Assembly (NCBI GenBank): GCA_000827325.1
Contig: KN832871.1
Location: forward strand, 2,418,001 to 2,482,000
DNA length: 64,000 nt
Source of the DNA: Oidiodendron maius Zn
Taxonomy: Eukaryota > Ascomycota > Leotiomycetes > Myxotrichaceae
Direction of reading: 5' to 3'
This document shows positions 1 through 10,575 of this stretch, piece after piece; position 1 is the first letter of the stretch; every line of letters starts with the position of its first letter. Under the pieces are notes generated by a model. That model saw nothing but the letters and a program-made list of their open reading frames with translations. It was not told where the DNA came from and did no database searches. Position numbers and translations under genes: made by a program.

Positions 1-314
1 ACGATTCGCCTCCAATATTTATGACGGTCGAAGCCAGCTAGCAGGATCCTGGCCGATACGTGACAAAATAAGAAGAGTATCACATCGCGTACGGAAATGA
101 GCGGCCACTGTGAACACGGCTGGCGGGATCCCCCCTGAGCATGGCGGGCCTGCACGGCCTCTGGATCTCCCTCGCCCACGCATAGGATCGCTCATTGCTT
201 TTGCGGAGATAGCACACAGGACGGGCTAGGCGTGTGATATTCCAGAACGCCGAGGGCTAATGGCTGGATGCGGAAATGCTATGAAGGGGGGGTGGGGTGC
301 GTGAAAGCGCAAGC

Positions 315-355
315 CATCAGCAGCAGCACCAGCACCAGAGCATCAGCATCAGCAA
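315..355. repeat. CAG/CAC/CAT-type imperfect trinucleotide repeat
   Basis: About 40 bp of imperfect CAN trinucleotides (CAG, CAC and CAT units with interruptions). No ORF containing it looks real, so it is a simple-sequence repeat in the upstream spacer. Confidence 0.7.
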
Positions 356-423
356 GACTTGCACCGGGCCTGCACTCCCGAGTCAGGGCAGGACATATGG
401 CCCATTTCTGCAAGACAAAGTAT

Positions 424-453
424 GTACAGTACAGCAAAAGTGCTGTACTGTAC
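424..453. repeat. Perfect 13-bp inverted repeat with a 4-nt loop
   Basis: The left arm GTACAGTACAGCA (424-436) and right arm TGCTGTACTGTAC (441-453) are exact reverse complements around the loop AAAG. Each arm carries a GTAC-containing half-palindrome. It could be a dimeric regulator site or a hairpin; no protein or function can be named from sequence. Confidence 0.85.
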
Positions 454-954
454 CTGCAGTCTTGTACCGACGCATCCCACGCCCGCCTCGTTAGTGGATA
501 GTCATATTTTTTTACAGGGTCTCTCCAAGAACTCTCATTACCTTTACCTGACCTTATTACCCTACCTTTACCTCATTGCCCTCGACCAACGTATGTAAGC
601 GCGCTTCTTGTCTCTTCTCCTTGTTGGACTGCAGCTGTTCTCCAACCCGCCAGCAGTAGTGCATGCGAAGACCCGCCTCCCCACAACTCCACGACGCTGC
701 CACGTAAAGAGGAGACAGAGACTTGGTTGCCCGTTTCTGTCTCTTGCCGTGCCGTCTCTGCGGGTTTCCCAGCTCGAGATCCCATCCGTCGACCGCCCTC
801 CACCTCCTCGCAGCACAGGCAGGGGAGCTTTGGTTACCCCACCTCCACGCTAGCGGCGAAGCTCAGCTCGCCCGTCCACGAACCCCCCAGAAGCCCCAAG
901 CTCGCGCTGGGCTCGAGGCTGAGACATCGAGTTCAGGTTGCTCTGCAAGTGAGC

Positions 955-1336
955 ATGCAGAAGGGTGAACGGTGGCTTGAGATTGACATTTCGAATACCG
1001 TCGCGCTCTTCGCTGCTGCTGGGCCGAAAGGACCGGGAAGACGTCACTCCGCCGTAAGTGGGAGCTTCAGTGCGTGCTGCCGACGTACCTGACCAAGACT
1101 CCCATCTCCATCCCTTACCGTTCCAGCCTCTACCCCAGGAATTTACATATCAAGAGCCGGCAGCTTCCAGCATTCCGCAGAGGAGAAGCCACAAAATCAG
1201 GAGGACGGCGCCCATGCCCGAGTCGACATCTCCTACCCACAGACTGCCGTCGCCGGCTTCCCCACAGGGGTCGACTGCTACCCCTTCGCGGCATGATAAT
1301 ACTGCAACCCCTAAGCAAAGAAAAATTGCCCGATGA
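955..1336 (+). promoter_or_regulatory. Spliced leader region with a uORF touching the RasGAP start
   Basis: A consensus donor GTAAGT at 1054, a CTGAC branch-like site at 1089 and an acceptor after TACCCCAG at 1138 define a probable 85-nt intron. An ATG at 955 opens a 33-codon reading frame that splices in phase into 1139-1336. That frame stops with TGA at 1334-1336, inside the motif ATGA that also contains the RasGAP start codon at 1333. This is either a spliced 5' leader carrying a uORF that overlaps the main ORF by 4 nt, or a true N-terminal extension separated from the main ORF by an undetected splice or a frameshift. Confidence 0.45.
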
Positions 1337-4300
1337 GCAGCACGGTTTCTCCGGGAATTGCGAGCAAGAAACAAGATAGAGGGGCGGCGCAGGACGAGGC
1401 CGTGGAAGGTGGACCTGCAGCACAACCAGAGAGAGCTGGCAGTCGCGGGCGTTCCAAGAGCCCAGGACATGTTATGCGGCCAAAAGGAAATAGTAGTATT
1501 CGAGTTGTGACACCAGATACTCTAGGAGAGCGGGAGGGAGGGCGCTCAGCTTCGGATGCCAAGTCGAGAAGCACTGACGTCCCTCTCATACAGACGTCGC
1601 CACGAACTCGCGTTTCCGGGGAAAAGGGTAGAGACCGCCGTCGCGGGATGGTATTTCAAGATCCAGACAGCACTGAATCGCCGAAGAGTGGTCGTTCAAG
1701 AGAAGGCAACACTGCGCCCCCAGTCAGTCTGCTGTCGAGACAACGGACAAACACTGTTCATGAGCCTTCTCGCAAGCCTTCGACCTCGACCAGCGCGTCG
1801 AAAGGACGCAGCCGAATTGGTTCTGTACATGCCGCAATGTTATCCTCGTACCACGATGTGGAGCCTCGGCCAGAGGTATCAAATGGCTTTGGCATCCCAT
1901 CAATAACTACTCCGCCGCCGCATCAACAGCTGCAGAAGTCAAATTCTACCAAAGGCAATCGTCGCCTTGTGCGAAAGGCGTCTCAGTCAGTTCCCCCCCA
2001 AGCGCCTACGATAGATATTCCGTCCATAGACTCTCTTCCTTCTCCAGTGGCTACAAATGATGTTAACAATTTATTAATGCTAATGAAGAAATTGTGCGGC
2101 CGTATGAGAGGTGAAGTCGAGCACCAAACTGCCGGACATCAATCCTGGCTCTCGGGAATTTGCTATATCAACGAGGCAAAAGGCTCATTGAGCTATGATG
2201 GTGACGATAGAGGGCCATTCCACCTCGTTCTTATCCAAGACCTTCGGGGATGCCTGGTCCAGCCCGTGCAGTTGAAGGAGAAATCGATAAAATGCCTCCA
2301 TATCTCGGATCGACAGACAGAACTCCTGATATGCCCATTGGTCGAAGAGGAATTCGATCTTTGGCTCGCTGCACTGTTATGCTGGCAAGAGGTGCGAAGC
2401 GCTCCAATTGCGGCTGGCCCTTCAAACTTGGCTCTAGTTGATGACGCTTCATCCACAGACACAAGTGGAAGTCCGAGCATTATAAAGATTGCCCAACTGC
2501 TCCTCTGGGATAAGGGTCCGGCGTTGTCTCCGTCCACAATTATGCGACGACCTTCTACCCGAGACCCCATTTCAACAACCCGTTCATCCTGGCGCAAGGT
2601 GTCATGCATATTTCAAGATAACGGCGAGTTCAAGCTCCTCTCAGAAAACGATACTACTCTTCTGTCTGTCATTCAACTGTGGCAGCTTTCGCGGTCTGCG
2701 ATTCAACGACTTGATAAATCTGTTCTTGGAGAGAAATTTTGCATCGCCATATTCCCTCAGTATGCCTCGACATCGACTCAGTTATCGATATTCCGGCCCG
2801 TATATCTCGCCTTTGAATCACGGATACACTACGAAGTATGGTTCTCTTTGTTGCGCGCCTTCTCCATACCAGAGATCTATGGCCCTCAGGTACCCCTCGA
2901 CTATGGTGACCCTGAACAGGCTGAATACCCACCTGCCACAGATGGTATGTTTAGAATTGAGAAGTCCCTCAATTTACGAGTTGTGGAAGCTCGTGTTCGC
3001 CGACCCAGTGTAGATACCGAAGGGTCTGGAAATAACTCAACAAGGCCAGAACCAGAATCTACTGTGGGTGACTATTTCGTCGAGGCGATACTTGATGGCG
3101 AAACACGAGCACGAACCATAACTAAAATAAACACGCAATATCCGTTCTGGCGAGAAGACTACGAATTCCTCAATCTCCCTGCATCTTTACCCGTGCTCTC
3201 ACTTGTCTTGAAAAGAACTGCGTGTGCAGAGACCCCAACACATAAATTCCCTTCTTCCTCAGGCGTCCATATTTTAGAGAAGTCCTCCGAGGTTATTTGG
3301 GGGACTCTTAATATATCACTGGACAAACTCGAGAAAGGGAAGGATCATGAGGCATGGTTTCCAATACAAGATGATAAGCTAGAATATTCCGGAGACTTGT
3401 TCCTAAAGGTCCGTGTTGATGAAGTTGCGGTACTTCTTTACCGAGACTACAAGGAGATATCTGATATGCTTCATCGATTTAATACTGGCTTGACAGTGCG
3501 GATTTCTCAAGCCATGCCTACAAACCTCAAAAGGCTTTCCGAGATCCTGATGAATATATTTCAGGTCTCCGGGCAGTCTGGAGAATGGCTCATATCCTTG
3601 GTAGAGGAAGAAATTGACGGCATTACCAAAGAGATACCCGTTAACCGCATCAGATGGAGTAGGAGGGTCAGTTCCAACGAAGCGGCTGTCAGTGAACGAG
3701 AGCTTTCTGTTCGAGATATGGGGAAATCCCTCCAGGGCGAGGCAAACCTGCTATTTCGAGGCAACTCCTTGCTTACCCAGGCTTTGGATTATCACATGAG
3801 ACGACTGGGCAACGAATATCTGGAAGATGTCTTATGTGAGAAGATATTGGAGATCGATTCGCTGAATACCGATTGCGAAGTTGACCCATCTCGAATATCC
3901 CAGGGCGAGGATATTAGCAAAAATTGGAGCCGCCTCATGTCCTTCACAACGGACATCTGGGAGAGCATCGCGGAATCGGTGAATGAATGTCCGCCTGAGA
4001 TGCGACAGATTTTCAAGTACATTCGTGCTGTGGCGGAGGACCGGTATGGCGACTTCTTACGAACCGTAACTTATACCAGTGTGTCTGGATTCCTATTCTT
4101 GCGATTTTTCTGTCCAGCACTATTGAATCCCAAACTCTTTGGGCTTCTGCCCGATGCTCCTCAACCCAAAGCCCAGCGGACGCTCACACTGATTGCGAAG
4201 AGTTTACAGGCACTGGCGAATTTATCTACTTTCGGTCAAAAGGAGGAGTGGATGGCGCCAATGAATAAGTTCCTCATCAGCCACCGACAGGCTCTAAAAG

Positions 4301-5022
4301 GATTCATCGATGGTATCTGTTCAATTCCATCACTAGGAAGCCAAATCTTTCCATTATCTGCATCTTACTCAACGCCTATAATGGTCCTTGCTCGTTTACC
4401 AGCACCAGCAAAAGAAGGATTCCCATCGTTGCCGTATCTGATAGACAGTGGGCGTAACTTTGCAGCCTTAGTGACGCTGTGGACAGGTGCCACATCAAAT
4501 GAAACCCCCCCTACTGGAACTGAGGCCGATCTCCTCCATTTCAATGAACTCTGTATAGACCTACAACGCCGCACGGACGAATGTTTGCGTCAAGCCGAGG
4601 GTGATCGCCTCGTGGACCAACCTTCTACTGAACTAGACAACGTCGTGGGGCAGATAGAGAGTACTGTAATAGAGGATGTGGTCAGCACGGTGCCTGAAAT
4701 TTACAGCCCCACCCAAGCCGAACACACTGGTCTTGCCCAACATTCTGCACCAGGATCTTCTGGCAGCGATGGCCCCTATGGCGAAAAGCGAGAAAAGCAA
4801 GGTCACACGCACCAACCTCCAAGCAAGGAGAACGAACCTAAAAGGGCGAACGAGTCTACAGATACTTCACGGTCGTCATCGTCGGGGAAGGGCCAGAGAG
4901 AGACCCCGAAACAATCGCGGAATATATTTGGCGGACTTAAGAGGAAAGGAAAGGGAGAGAATCCGGGAGTATTGGTTAAGGGCAGGGTGTCCAGCCCGAA
5001 ATCAGTTGGGAATGGAGCATAA
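1333..5022 (+). CDS. BUD2: Ras GTPase-activating protein, BUD2/CLA2-like
   Basis: A single-exon ORF of 1229 aa. The first 200 residues are Ser/Pro-rich and disordered. Two PH-like regions follow (about 240-350 and 380-530), then a C2-like domain (about 535-690) and a RasGAP domain (about 750-990). The arginine finger is visible in FRGNSLL (R809), and the FLR signature is in FLFLRFFCPALLNP near residue 920. The tail is polar and basic. Bud2-type GAPs act on Rsr1/Bud1-type Ras proteins at sites of polarised growth, so a role in hyphal polarity or septum placement is likely but inferred. The catalytic residues look intact. The start is the first ATG of this frame, but the upstream spliced frame leaves the N-terminus open. 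Another class of fungal RasGAP is the main alternative. Confidence 0.8.
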   Translation: MSSTVSPGIASKKQDRGAAQDEAVEGGPAAQPERAGSRGRSKSPGHVMRPKGNSSIRVVTPDTLGEREGGRSASDAKSRSTDVPLIQTSPRTRVSGEKGRDRRRGMVFQDPDSTESPKSGRSREGNTAPPVSLLSRQRTNTVHEPSRKPSTSTSASKGRSRIGSVHAAMLSSYHDVEPRPEVSNGFGIPSITTPPPHQQLQKSNSTKGNRRLVRKASQSVPPQAPTIDIPSIDSLPSPVATNDVNNLLMLMKKLCGRMRGEVEHQTAGHQSWLSGICYINEAKGSLSYDGDDRGPFHLVLIQDLRGCLVQPVQLKEKSIKCLHISDRQTELLICPLVEEEFDLWLAALLCWQEVRSAPIAAGPSNLALVDDASSTDTSGSPSIIKIAQLLLWDKGPALSPSTIMRRPSTRDPISTTRSSWRKVSCIFQDNGEFKLLSENDTTLLSVIQLWQLSRSAIQRLDKSVLGEKFCIAIFPQYASTSTQLSIFRPVYLAFESRIHYEVWFSLLRAFSIPEIYGPQVPLDYGDPEQAEYPPATDGMFRIEKSLNLRVVEARVRRPSVDTEGSGNNSTRPEPESTVGDYFVEAILDGETRARTITKINTQYPFWREDYEFLNLPASLPVLSLVLKRTACAETPTHKFPSSSGVHILEKSSEVIWGTLNISLDKLEKGKDHEAWFPIQDDKLEYSGDLFLKVRVDEVAVLLYRDYKEISDMLHRFNTGLTVRISQAMPTNLKRLSEILMNIFQVSGQSGEWLISLVEEEIDGITKEIPVNRIRWSRRVSSNEAAVSERELSVRDMGKSLQGEANLLFRGNSLLTQALDYHMRRLGNEYLEDVLCEKILEIDSLNTDCEVDPSRISQGEDISKNWSRLMSFTTDIWESIAESVNECPPEMRQIFKYIRAVAEDRYGDFLRTVTYTSVSGFLFLRFFCPALLNPKLFGLLPDAPQPKAQRTLTLIAKSLQALANLSTFGQKEEWMAPMNKFLISHRQALKGFIDGICSIPSLGSQIFPLSASYSTPIMVLARLPAPAKEGFPSLPYLIDSGRNFAALVTLWTGATSNETPPTGTEADLLHFNELCIDLQRRTDECLRQAEGDRLVDQPSTELDNVVGQIESTVIEDVVSTVPEIYSPTQAEHTGLAQHSAPGSSGSDGPYGEKREKQGHTHQPPSKENEPKRANESTDTSRSSSSGKGQRETPKQSRNIFGGLKRKGKGENPGVLVKGRVSSPKSVGNGA

Positions 5023-5365
5023 ACTTTTTTTTAACTTTTTGTTGATGCATTTGAAAAGTTCTGGAGGGAGCGTTTGTTAAGTGCATTAGTGGTGTCGCAT
5101 CAAATATTCCTAGAGCTGGGCGGGACATGCAATCTTTCATTTGAAGTTTGATTTTAATTTTTGTTTTGGAATTCTGCAAGATGCATAAACGGCCTATACT
5201 TTATAGCTCATTTTTATGGTGCAGAGAATCTTGACAACCTTTAGCAGCAGTTCCTCGCTACTCCGAAGATTAGGTAGACGCAACTCCATTTTCCCATTCG
5301 TAGTTCTCATCATCGTCTTTGTAAAAACCACATCACCCGTTGATCGGTGGTGTGCACATAAGTCC
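5023..5365. other. Convergent 3' spacer
   Basis: This 343-bp AT-rich gap lies between the convergent RasGAP (+) and cyclophilin (-) genes and should hold both 3' UTRs. I see no ORF of note in it. Confidence 0.6.
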
Positions 5366-6540
5366 TCAAGCGAATGCCTTGCTGTAGGCAGCCTTCTCCC
5401 GCCTAGCTCTCTCTGTGGTAACCTTTTTAACTGCCGCCAACTCCTTGCTCACAGCGGCGTCGTTGGGAGCCAACTTACTCGCCTCCTGCAAGTCTTTCAG
5501 AGCGCTGTCCTCATCCTTTAGGGCGACCTCCGCGATGGCACGACGGTATAGAGCTTTGGCCTTCTCGGCATCCGCGATGCCGGCGACTTCCAAAGCCGAC
5601 GTCGCGAATCGCCGAGCATCTTCGTATGCCTTTAGCTTGTTCGAGAGCAGAGCTGAGTTGGAGTTCAGAGTGACCCGTAGGGCATTAAAAGCCGTCTTGG
5701 TCTCAGCCGACTCGCCATCCAAGCTCGGGTCCTCATTCAGGTAACGCAGGCCCTTCTGATACTTCTCCAGACCCAGGTCTAGGTCGCCAGCCTTGAACGC
5801 AGTGTTGCCAAAGCCCTTCAAGTCCGTTGCAATCTTGAGGATCTGGCTCGGGGTCGCCTCTCTCGCCGCCTGGTCTTCAGGGTAGTCCTCGTATGGGTCG
5901 CCGGTCGAGTCCGCAACCTTCTGGCCAGCACCTTCGGCTTCATCGCCTGTGAGCTGGCCGCAATCGGCGATGGCCACGGTCTTGACAGGCTTGTCGCCGG
6001 TCTCCGTTGGGAGGTTCTCGATCTTGCGGACGAGAGATTTGCCGCTCAGGACCTCGCCAAAGACGACGTGCTTGCCGTCAAGGTGAGGAGTGGGGACGGT
6101 CGTGATGAAGAATTGAGACCCGTTAGTTCCTGGGATTAGGACGTCAGCAGATCGATCTCGCAGGCGTCGGCAGAGATGTGGAAGAAAGTACCTGGACCAG
6201 CATTGGCCATGGAGAGCAGGAAGGGCTTCTCATGCTTGAGTTGGAAGTTCTCATCGTCGAATTTGGTGCCGTAGATGGACTCTCCGCCTGTGCCATTACC
6301 CTCAGTGAAATCACCGCCCTGGATCATGAATTGTTTGATTACTCGGTGGAAGATGGAACCCTTGTAGTGAAGCTCCTTTCCTGCCTTGCCGACGCCCTTC
6401 TCGCCCGTGCATAGGGCTCGGAAATTATCTGCAGTCTTGGGCACAACATCATCGTAGAGCTCAAAGGTGATCCGGCCCTCCTTCCTGCCGCCAATCGTAA
6501 TGTCGAAGAAGACACGGCTCCGCTTATTGGTTTCCGCCAT
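5366..6540 (-). CDS. CPR6: Peptidyl-prolyl cis-trans isomerase D, cyclophilin-40 type
   Basis: Two exons, 6540-6192 and 6129-5366, joined by a 62-nt GT-AG intron, give 370 aa. Residues about 8-175 form a cyclophilin domain with the active-site stretch [16 protein letters not shown]. The position of the cyclosporin-contacting Trp of cyclophilin A is His in [10 protein letters not shown], as in known CyP40 proteins, which are weak cyclosporin binders. Residues about 220-365 form a TPR region ([37 protein letters not shown]). Family members are Hsp90 co-chaperones (yeast Cpr6/Cpr7); the TPR docks the Hsp90 C-terminal EEVD. Length matches the family. The start at 6540 gives the usual N-terminus; reading on past the donor runs into a stop within 23 codons. 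Confidence 0.93.
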
Positions 6541-6926
6541 ATTGGTCTACTTTGTTATTTTTATGTCTTGTGTATTGGAGGGTGTGAGAGGCGTTTGTTA
6601 GAAATTTGTAGCAAGCTCGTCCAACATTTGTTTTCTTCCAGCCTTGAGCGGGTTTCCTGGAAGCTTCTAGTGAATTGTGTGCGGTGGTGGTGCAAACATG
6701 CCAAACACCGGAACTACCTTTCTCCGACATTCTCCCTCTTTACAAGCTACACTATTGTCTCCTTGGAGAGCTCCTGTTCAAAACCTCTATAATTCTATTT
6801 GTATCCTAATGCTCTACATACTCAAAAGCTTCTGTAAGAATGTGATTTCCTAAGAATTTGTGCTGATAGATTGAACCATGACTCACAATTGAGGATCGCA
6901 CCAAAGCTACGTCTAGAAAATAATCA
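6541..6926. other. Spacer between cyclophilin-40 and DTD genes
   Basis: No gene seen. This 386-bp interval should contain the cyclophilin-40 promoter and leader plus the 3' UTR of the deacylase gene, both on the minus strand. Confidence 0.5.
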
Positions 6927-7683
6927 TTACGACTCCTCAGACACCGGCGTATCTGATTCTCCCGACATTGTCTTCACCCCGCTTGGCCCTGCTGATATTT
7001 CTAGGGTAACCTGTGGCTTGTCAGCAACTGATATTAAGCACGGCTATGGAGCTCACCGGTCCATCGTTCACGAGTGCAACCTCCTTAATCTTATGTCAGT
7101 AAGCTTGGCGACCCGACTTAAATTGCTTACCATCATTGCCTGAAATACGCCATCCTTCACCTTCTCTAGTTCATATCCTTGCTGGACCTGTGAGACAAAG
7201 CGCTGATAGAGAACTCTCGCCTGCTCTCCTCCTACAGCTCCATGAAAATCTGGCTTGGATCCCTTCTTCGTGGAAGCAAGTAGAGTGAACTGAGAAACTA
7301 ACGAGGCGTGAGGCCGTGACGAGATCTGGGGGGGCTAGCTCAAGTACCACATAGAATCTCCCCACGGATATCTTGAACACTCATCTTCCACTGTTAAATG
7401 ATCAGATATTGACGTTGGATATGTATACAGAGATAATTATGAGCATACTCTGCCTCCTGCCTCGTCGTCCCACAGCCTCATCTTCAACACTTTTGCAGCT
7501 AATGCGTCTGCGTCCCTCTCGGTATCGCCATTGGCCACAGCTGCAAAGACGAGGATACCTTTTCCAACTGAAGATATCAATTGCTTATCGACAGTGACTG
7601 AGGCACTCAGCACCCGTTGGAGAATGGCTGATCGAGGTCAGAACATCTCTTAGTGGGGCGTATGAGAGATCCTGACCTTTCAT
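6927..7683 (-). CDS. DTD1: D-aminoacyl-tRNA deacylase (DTD), six small exons
   Basis: Reconstructed by joining six exons: 7683-7677, 7627-7449, 7390-7348, 7297-7131, 7083-7057 and 7010-6927, giving 168 aa. All five introns are 46-58 nt with GT-AG ends; the first has CTGAC just before CAG. The product starts MKAILQRVLSASVTVD and carries the DTD motif SQFTLLA, the GGEQARVLY segment and the Gly-cisPro motif in LVNDGPVTLE. DTD hydrolyses D-amino acids, and Gly mischarged on some tRNAs, from tRNA in the cytosol, keeping translation homochiral. Total length matches the family. The first exon has only seven nucleotides (ATGAAAG), so no single ORF exposes the gene. The least certain junction is the acceptor at 7084/7090, where two in-frame AGs lie six bases apart. 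Confidence 0.9.
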
Positions 7684-8551
7684 ATTATTCAGGCCCTGTA
7701 TCCGTGGAAAGAGATAGATATTAACCCAAAGGATGAATGCTGTCTCCAATCGCTAGCGGAAAGCCTCTTTCGGCTTAGGACGAGTGTTGCGGTATCCAGA
7801 AGCTAGTCCAGTTTCGGTGCTGAGTAACCAACTCAAATACTGACTGGTGCTGATACTGAAGCCCTGAATACTAATTCCATAGACTGCGTGAAGGAGCACA
7901 TGTTATGGATGCTGAAACCCCTCGATTTGAGTTATCTCAGACTGTATTTGGAATTCTAGTCTAGTCGCGAAGCATGTAGGGGGTGGTTGAAACCACTATC
8001 TTTGAGAATACAGAGTGTTTTTACTGGCATATTACAGTACTGTTATAGTTTGAGGATCCATCATGGAGTGGGTGAAGTTAAAATGATGTAATGGGCGACA
8101 TGGTTTCGCTGCGGAAGCCACTTCACAAGACAGGCAACCAAATGAGAGATGCAGAATTGGACCCGTTGCTCGTAGGAACGAATTCTCTAAAATATTGTAA
8201 TCTGAATCTCATTTACTTGCTCTAAGAACGGGAAAAGACGTTGTTGTTCGCTCCGCATTATTACCCTTGCAACTTGGCTGAGCGGAAGCGAGTGCCTTGC
8301 AACCTCGCATTAAGCATCTAGCACGCCTCATAGAAAACCGTGTGCAAACGCAACTCCATCAACAACAACCCCTCGGACGAAAAACTCTAGCTGAGCTCCT
8401 GTTACGTGATACATAACTCCTCGACGCGCCCCATTCTTCCGTCTGATCTACGCATGGGGTCGGCTAGCGAACAAACTACGCTAGATCCGTGTACACAACA
8501 GCAATCAAACATCCCCAAGTCCACACCCAGAGCGCGCTATCCTCCCACACA
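7684..8551. other. Divergent spacer between DTD and NOT3 genes
   Basis: An 868-bp stretch between divergent genes with stop codons in all frames and no ORF of interest. It should hold both promoters. I looked for tRNA-like folds and saw none. Confidence 0.5.
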
Positions 8552-10575
8552 ATGGCTGCAAGGAAACTCCAACAGGAAGTCGACAAATGCTTCAAGAAGG
8601 TCGAGGAAGGAGTCGCAGAGTTCGAATCGATCTACGAGAAGATCGAGCAGTCTACAAACGCTGCTCAGAAGGAGAAGCTGGAGGATAACCTCAAGAGAGA
8701 GATCAAGAAGCTACAACGGCTTCGAGATCAGATCAAGACGTGGGCCGCTAGCAATGACATCAAGGACAAAGGTCCCCTTATGGAGAAGCGAAAGTTGATA
8801 GAGACGGTAAGTGGCGCACATCAGTTTGTCGTAATGACGTCTGACTCGTCTGCAGCAAATGGAGAAGTTCAAGGCTGTTGAGAAGGCGATGAAGACAAAG
8901 GCATACTCAAAAGAGGGCTTATCGGCAGCGGCAAAGCTGGATCCTAAGGAGCGGGCGAAGATAGAGGCTTGCGAGTTCCTTGGTAATATGGTTGACGACC
9001 TGGAGCGCCAAATAGAGACGCTAGAGGCCGAAGGTGAATCGATACAGGCAACCATGAAGAAGGGAAAGAACCAGACCTCCAAAGCAGATCGGATGGCAGA
9101 AATTGAGAGGATAACGGAACGACATAAATGGCATCAAGGGAAGTTGGAACTTATTAAACGATCTCTTGAAAACGGCGCAGTGGAAACGGAACAAGTCACC
9201 GACCTGGAGGAGACAATTCGATACTATGTTACGGATGGTATGAATGAAGATTTCATGGAGGATGATGAGATGTACGATGATCTCAATCTCCAAGAAGAAG
9301 AGGACAACTATGGCATGAACAATGAGAATGACCGTGTATCCTCACAAGACACGCAGTCGGTACAAGAAGAAGCCCCCGAACCGGATACAAGATCTATACC
9401 TGGCAAATCGAAACCTGCACCAGCCGCGGAAGTTCCTATTACTGCTGCAAGAAGGCCGTCGACGCAAATGAAAAGCCCTCTACCGACACTGGCTACTCTT
9501 CATACGCCCTTATCCAATATATCCAATGGCTCCACAAGTATGAAGCCAGCCGCACTACCAACCCGACCTGCTGGAGAGACGCTAAAATACGCGTCGGCGG
9601 CGGCAGCAGCAGCAGCGAGTGAAAAGAGTAACATGGGAATTGCGCCGTTACCTCCGCCGCCAGAAACTCTCCCACCGCCCAGTGCTGCCTCTGCCCACCC
9701 CGCAATTCCGTCGCTCGCAGGACGGACACCAGGATTGGTCAGCGCCACCGCATCACCTAAAGTGGCCAATGCCCAACTGGTTGCTAGCCCGGCGCAGGCC
9801 ACCAGACAAACAGTTCCAGCCGCTGAAGCTACGCCGACTTCTCAGACGAAGTCGCCGGCGCTGAGCCAGGCAAGTGCGGCCGCAGTCGCATCACAAGCAG
9901 CGAATTTTGAGAAGGCCAACAGTGTCAAGCCAGTAGCTTCGCAAGGTCCAGTTGCAAAGGCTCAACCCGCACCTGTATCAGAAGCGGCTGAGAATTCCAA
10001 AGGTTTGTTATTTTATGTTATGTTGGTGTTTCAAGAGCCTGACTATTGAAATAGGTCCATCACAAGCGAATGGTATTGCAAATGGTATCGACACTGCTGA
10101 AGATCCAGATGAGTCGATATATCACCTCCCATCAGGCTTGCAAGACCTTCTGCAGTCTTTCGAGGCCACACAACGCCGTGTCTCAAACGCCCCGACGCAA
10201 TCCGCGCAAAGGATGCTTGTGGCGTCACAAGCCAATGCGTTAGATATGTTAGATATCGCTGCCCCTCGAAGTCATAAGCCGGATGTAAGGTGCAATACGC
10301 CATCGTACTACCCTCAAGATCTGGACCCTGTCTTCGACGATCCTCGATTATACGCCCGTATTGATCCGGATACGCTCTTCTACGTCTTCTACTACAAGCA
10401 GGGCACATATCAGCAGTACCTGGCAGCAAAGGCGCTGAAGGACCAGAGCTGGCGTTTCCACAAGCAGTACCAGACATGGTTCCAGCGGCACGAGGAGCCC
10501 AAAACCATCACGGAGGAGTTTGAACAAGGCACATATCGGTTCTTCGACTATGAGAGCACATGGTACGGCTTCTAG
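8552..10575 (+). CDS. NOT3: CCR4-NOT complex subunit NOT3/NOT5
   Basis: Three exons, 8552-8806, 8856-10002 and 10055-10575, give 640 aa. Introns are 49 and 52 nt, with donors GTAAGT and GTTTGT. The N-terminal Not3 domain (about 1-230) starts [20 protein letters not shown] and is coiled-coil and charged. An acidic patch follows, then a long Ala/Pro/Ser-rich linker (about 270-500). The C-terminal NOT2/3/5 box is at about 510-640, including [20 protein letters not shown] and a WYGF end. The family is a structural subunit of the cytoplasmic deadenylase and translational-control complex, binding NOT1 through the NOT box. The ATG at 8552 is chosen because the conserved domain begins there. Confidence 0.95.

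Larger units (their letters stand above)
1..954. other. Upstream spacer of the RasGAP gene
   Basis: I find no convincing gene here; the short ORFs have biased, repetitive composition and no family I recognise. The stretch holds a CAG/CAC-rich microsatellite and a perfect hairpin, listed separately. It is most simply the promoter and distal leader of the RasGAP gene, possibly with the end of an unseen gene to the left. Confidence 0.5.
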
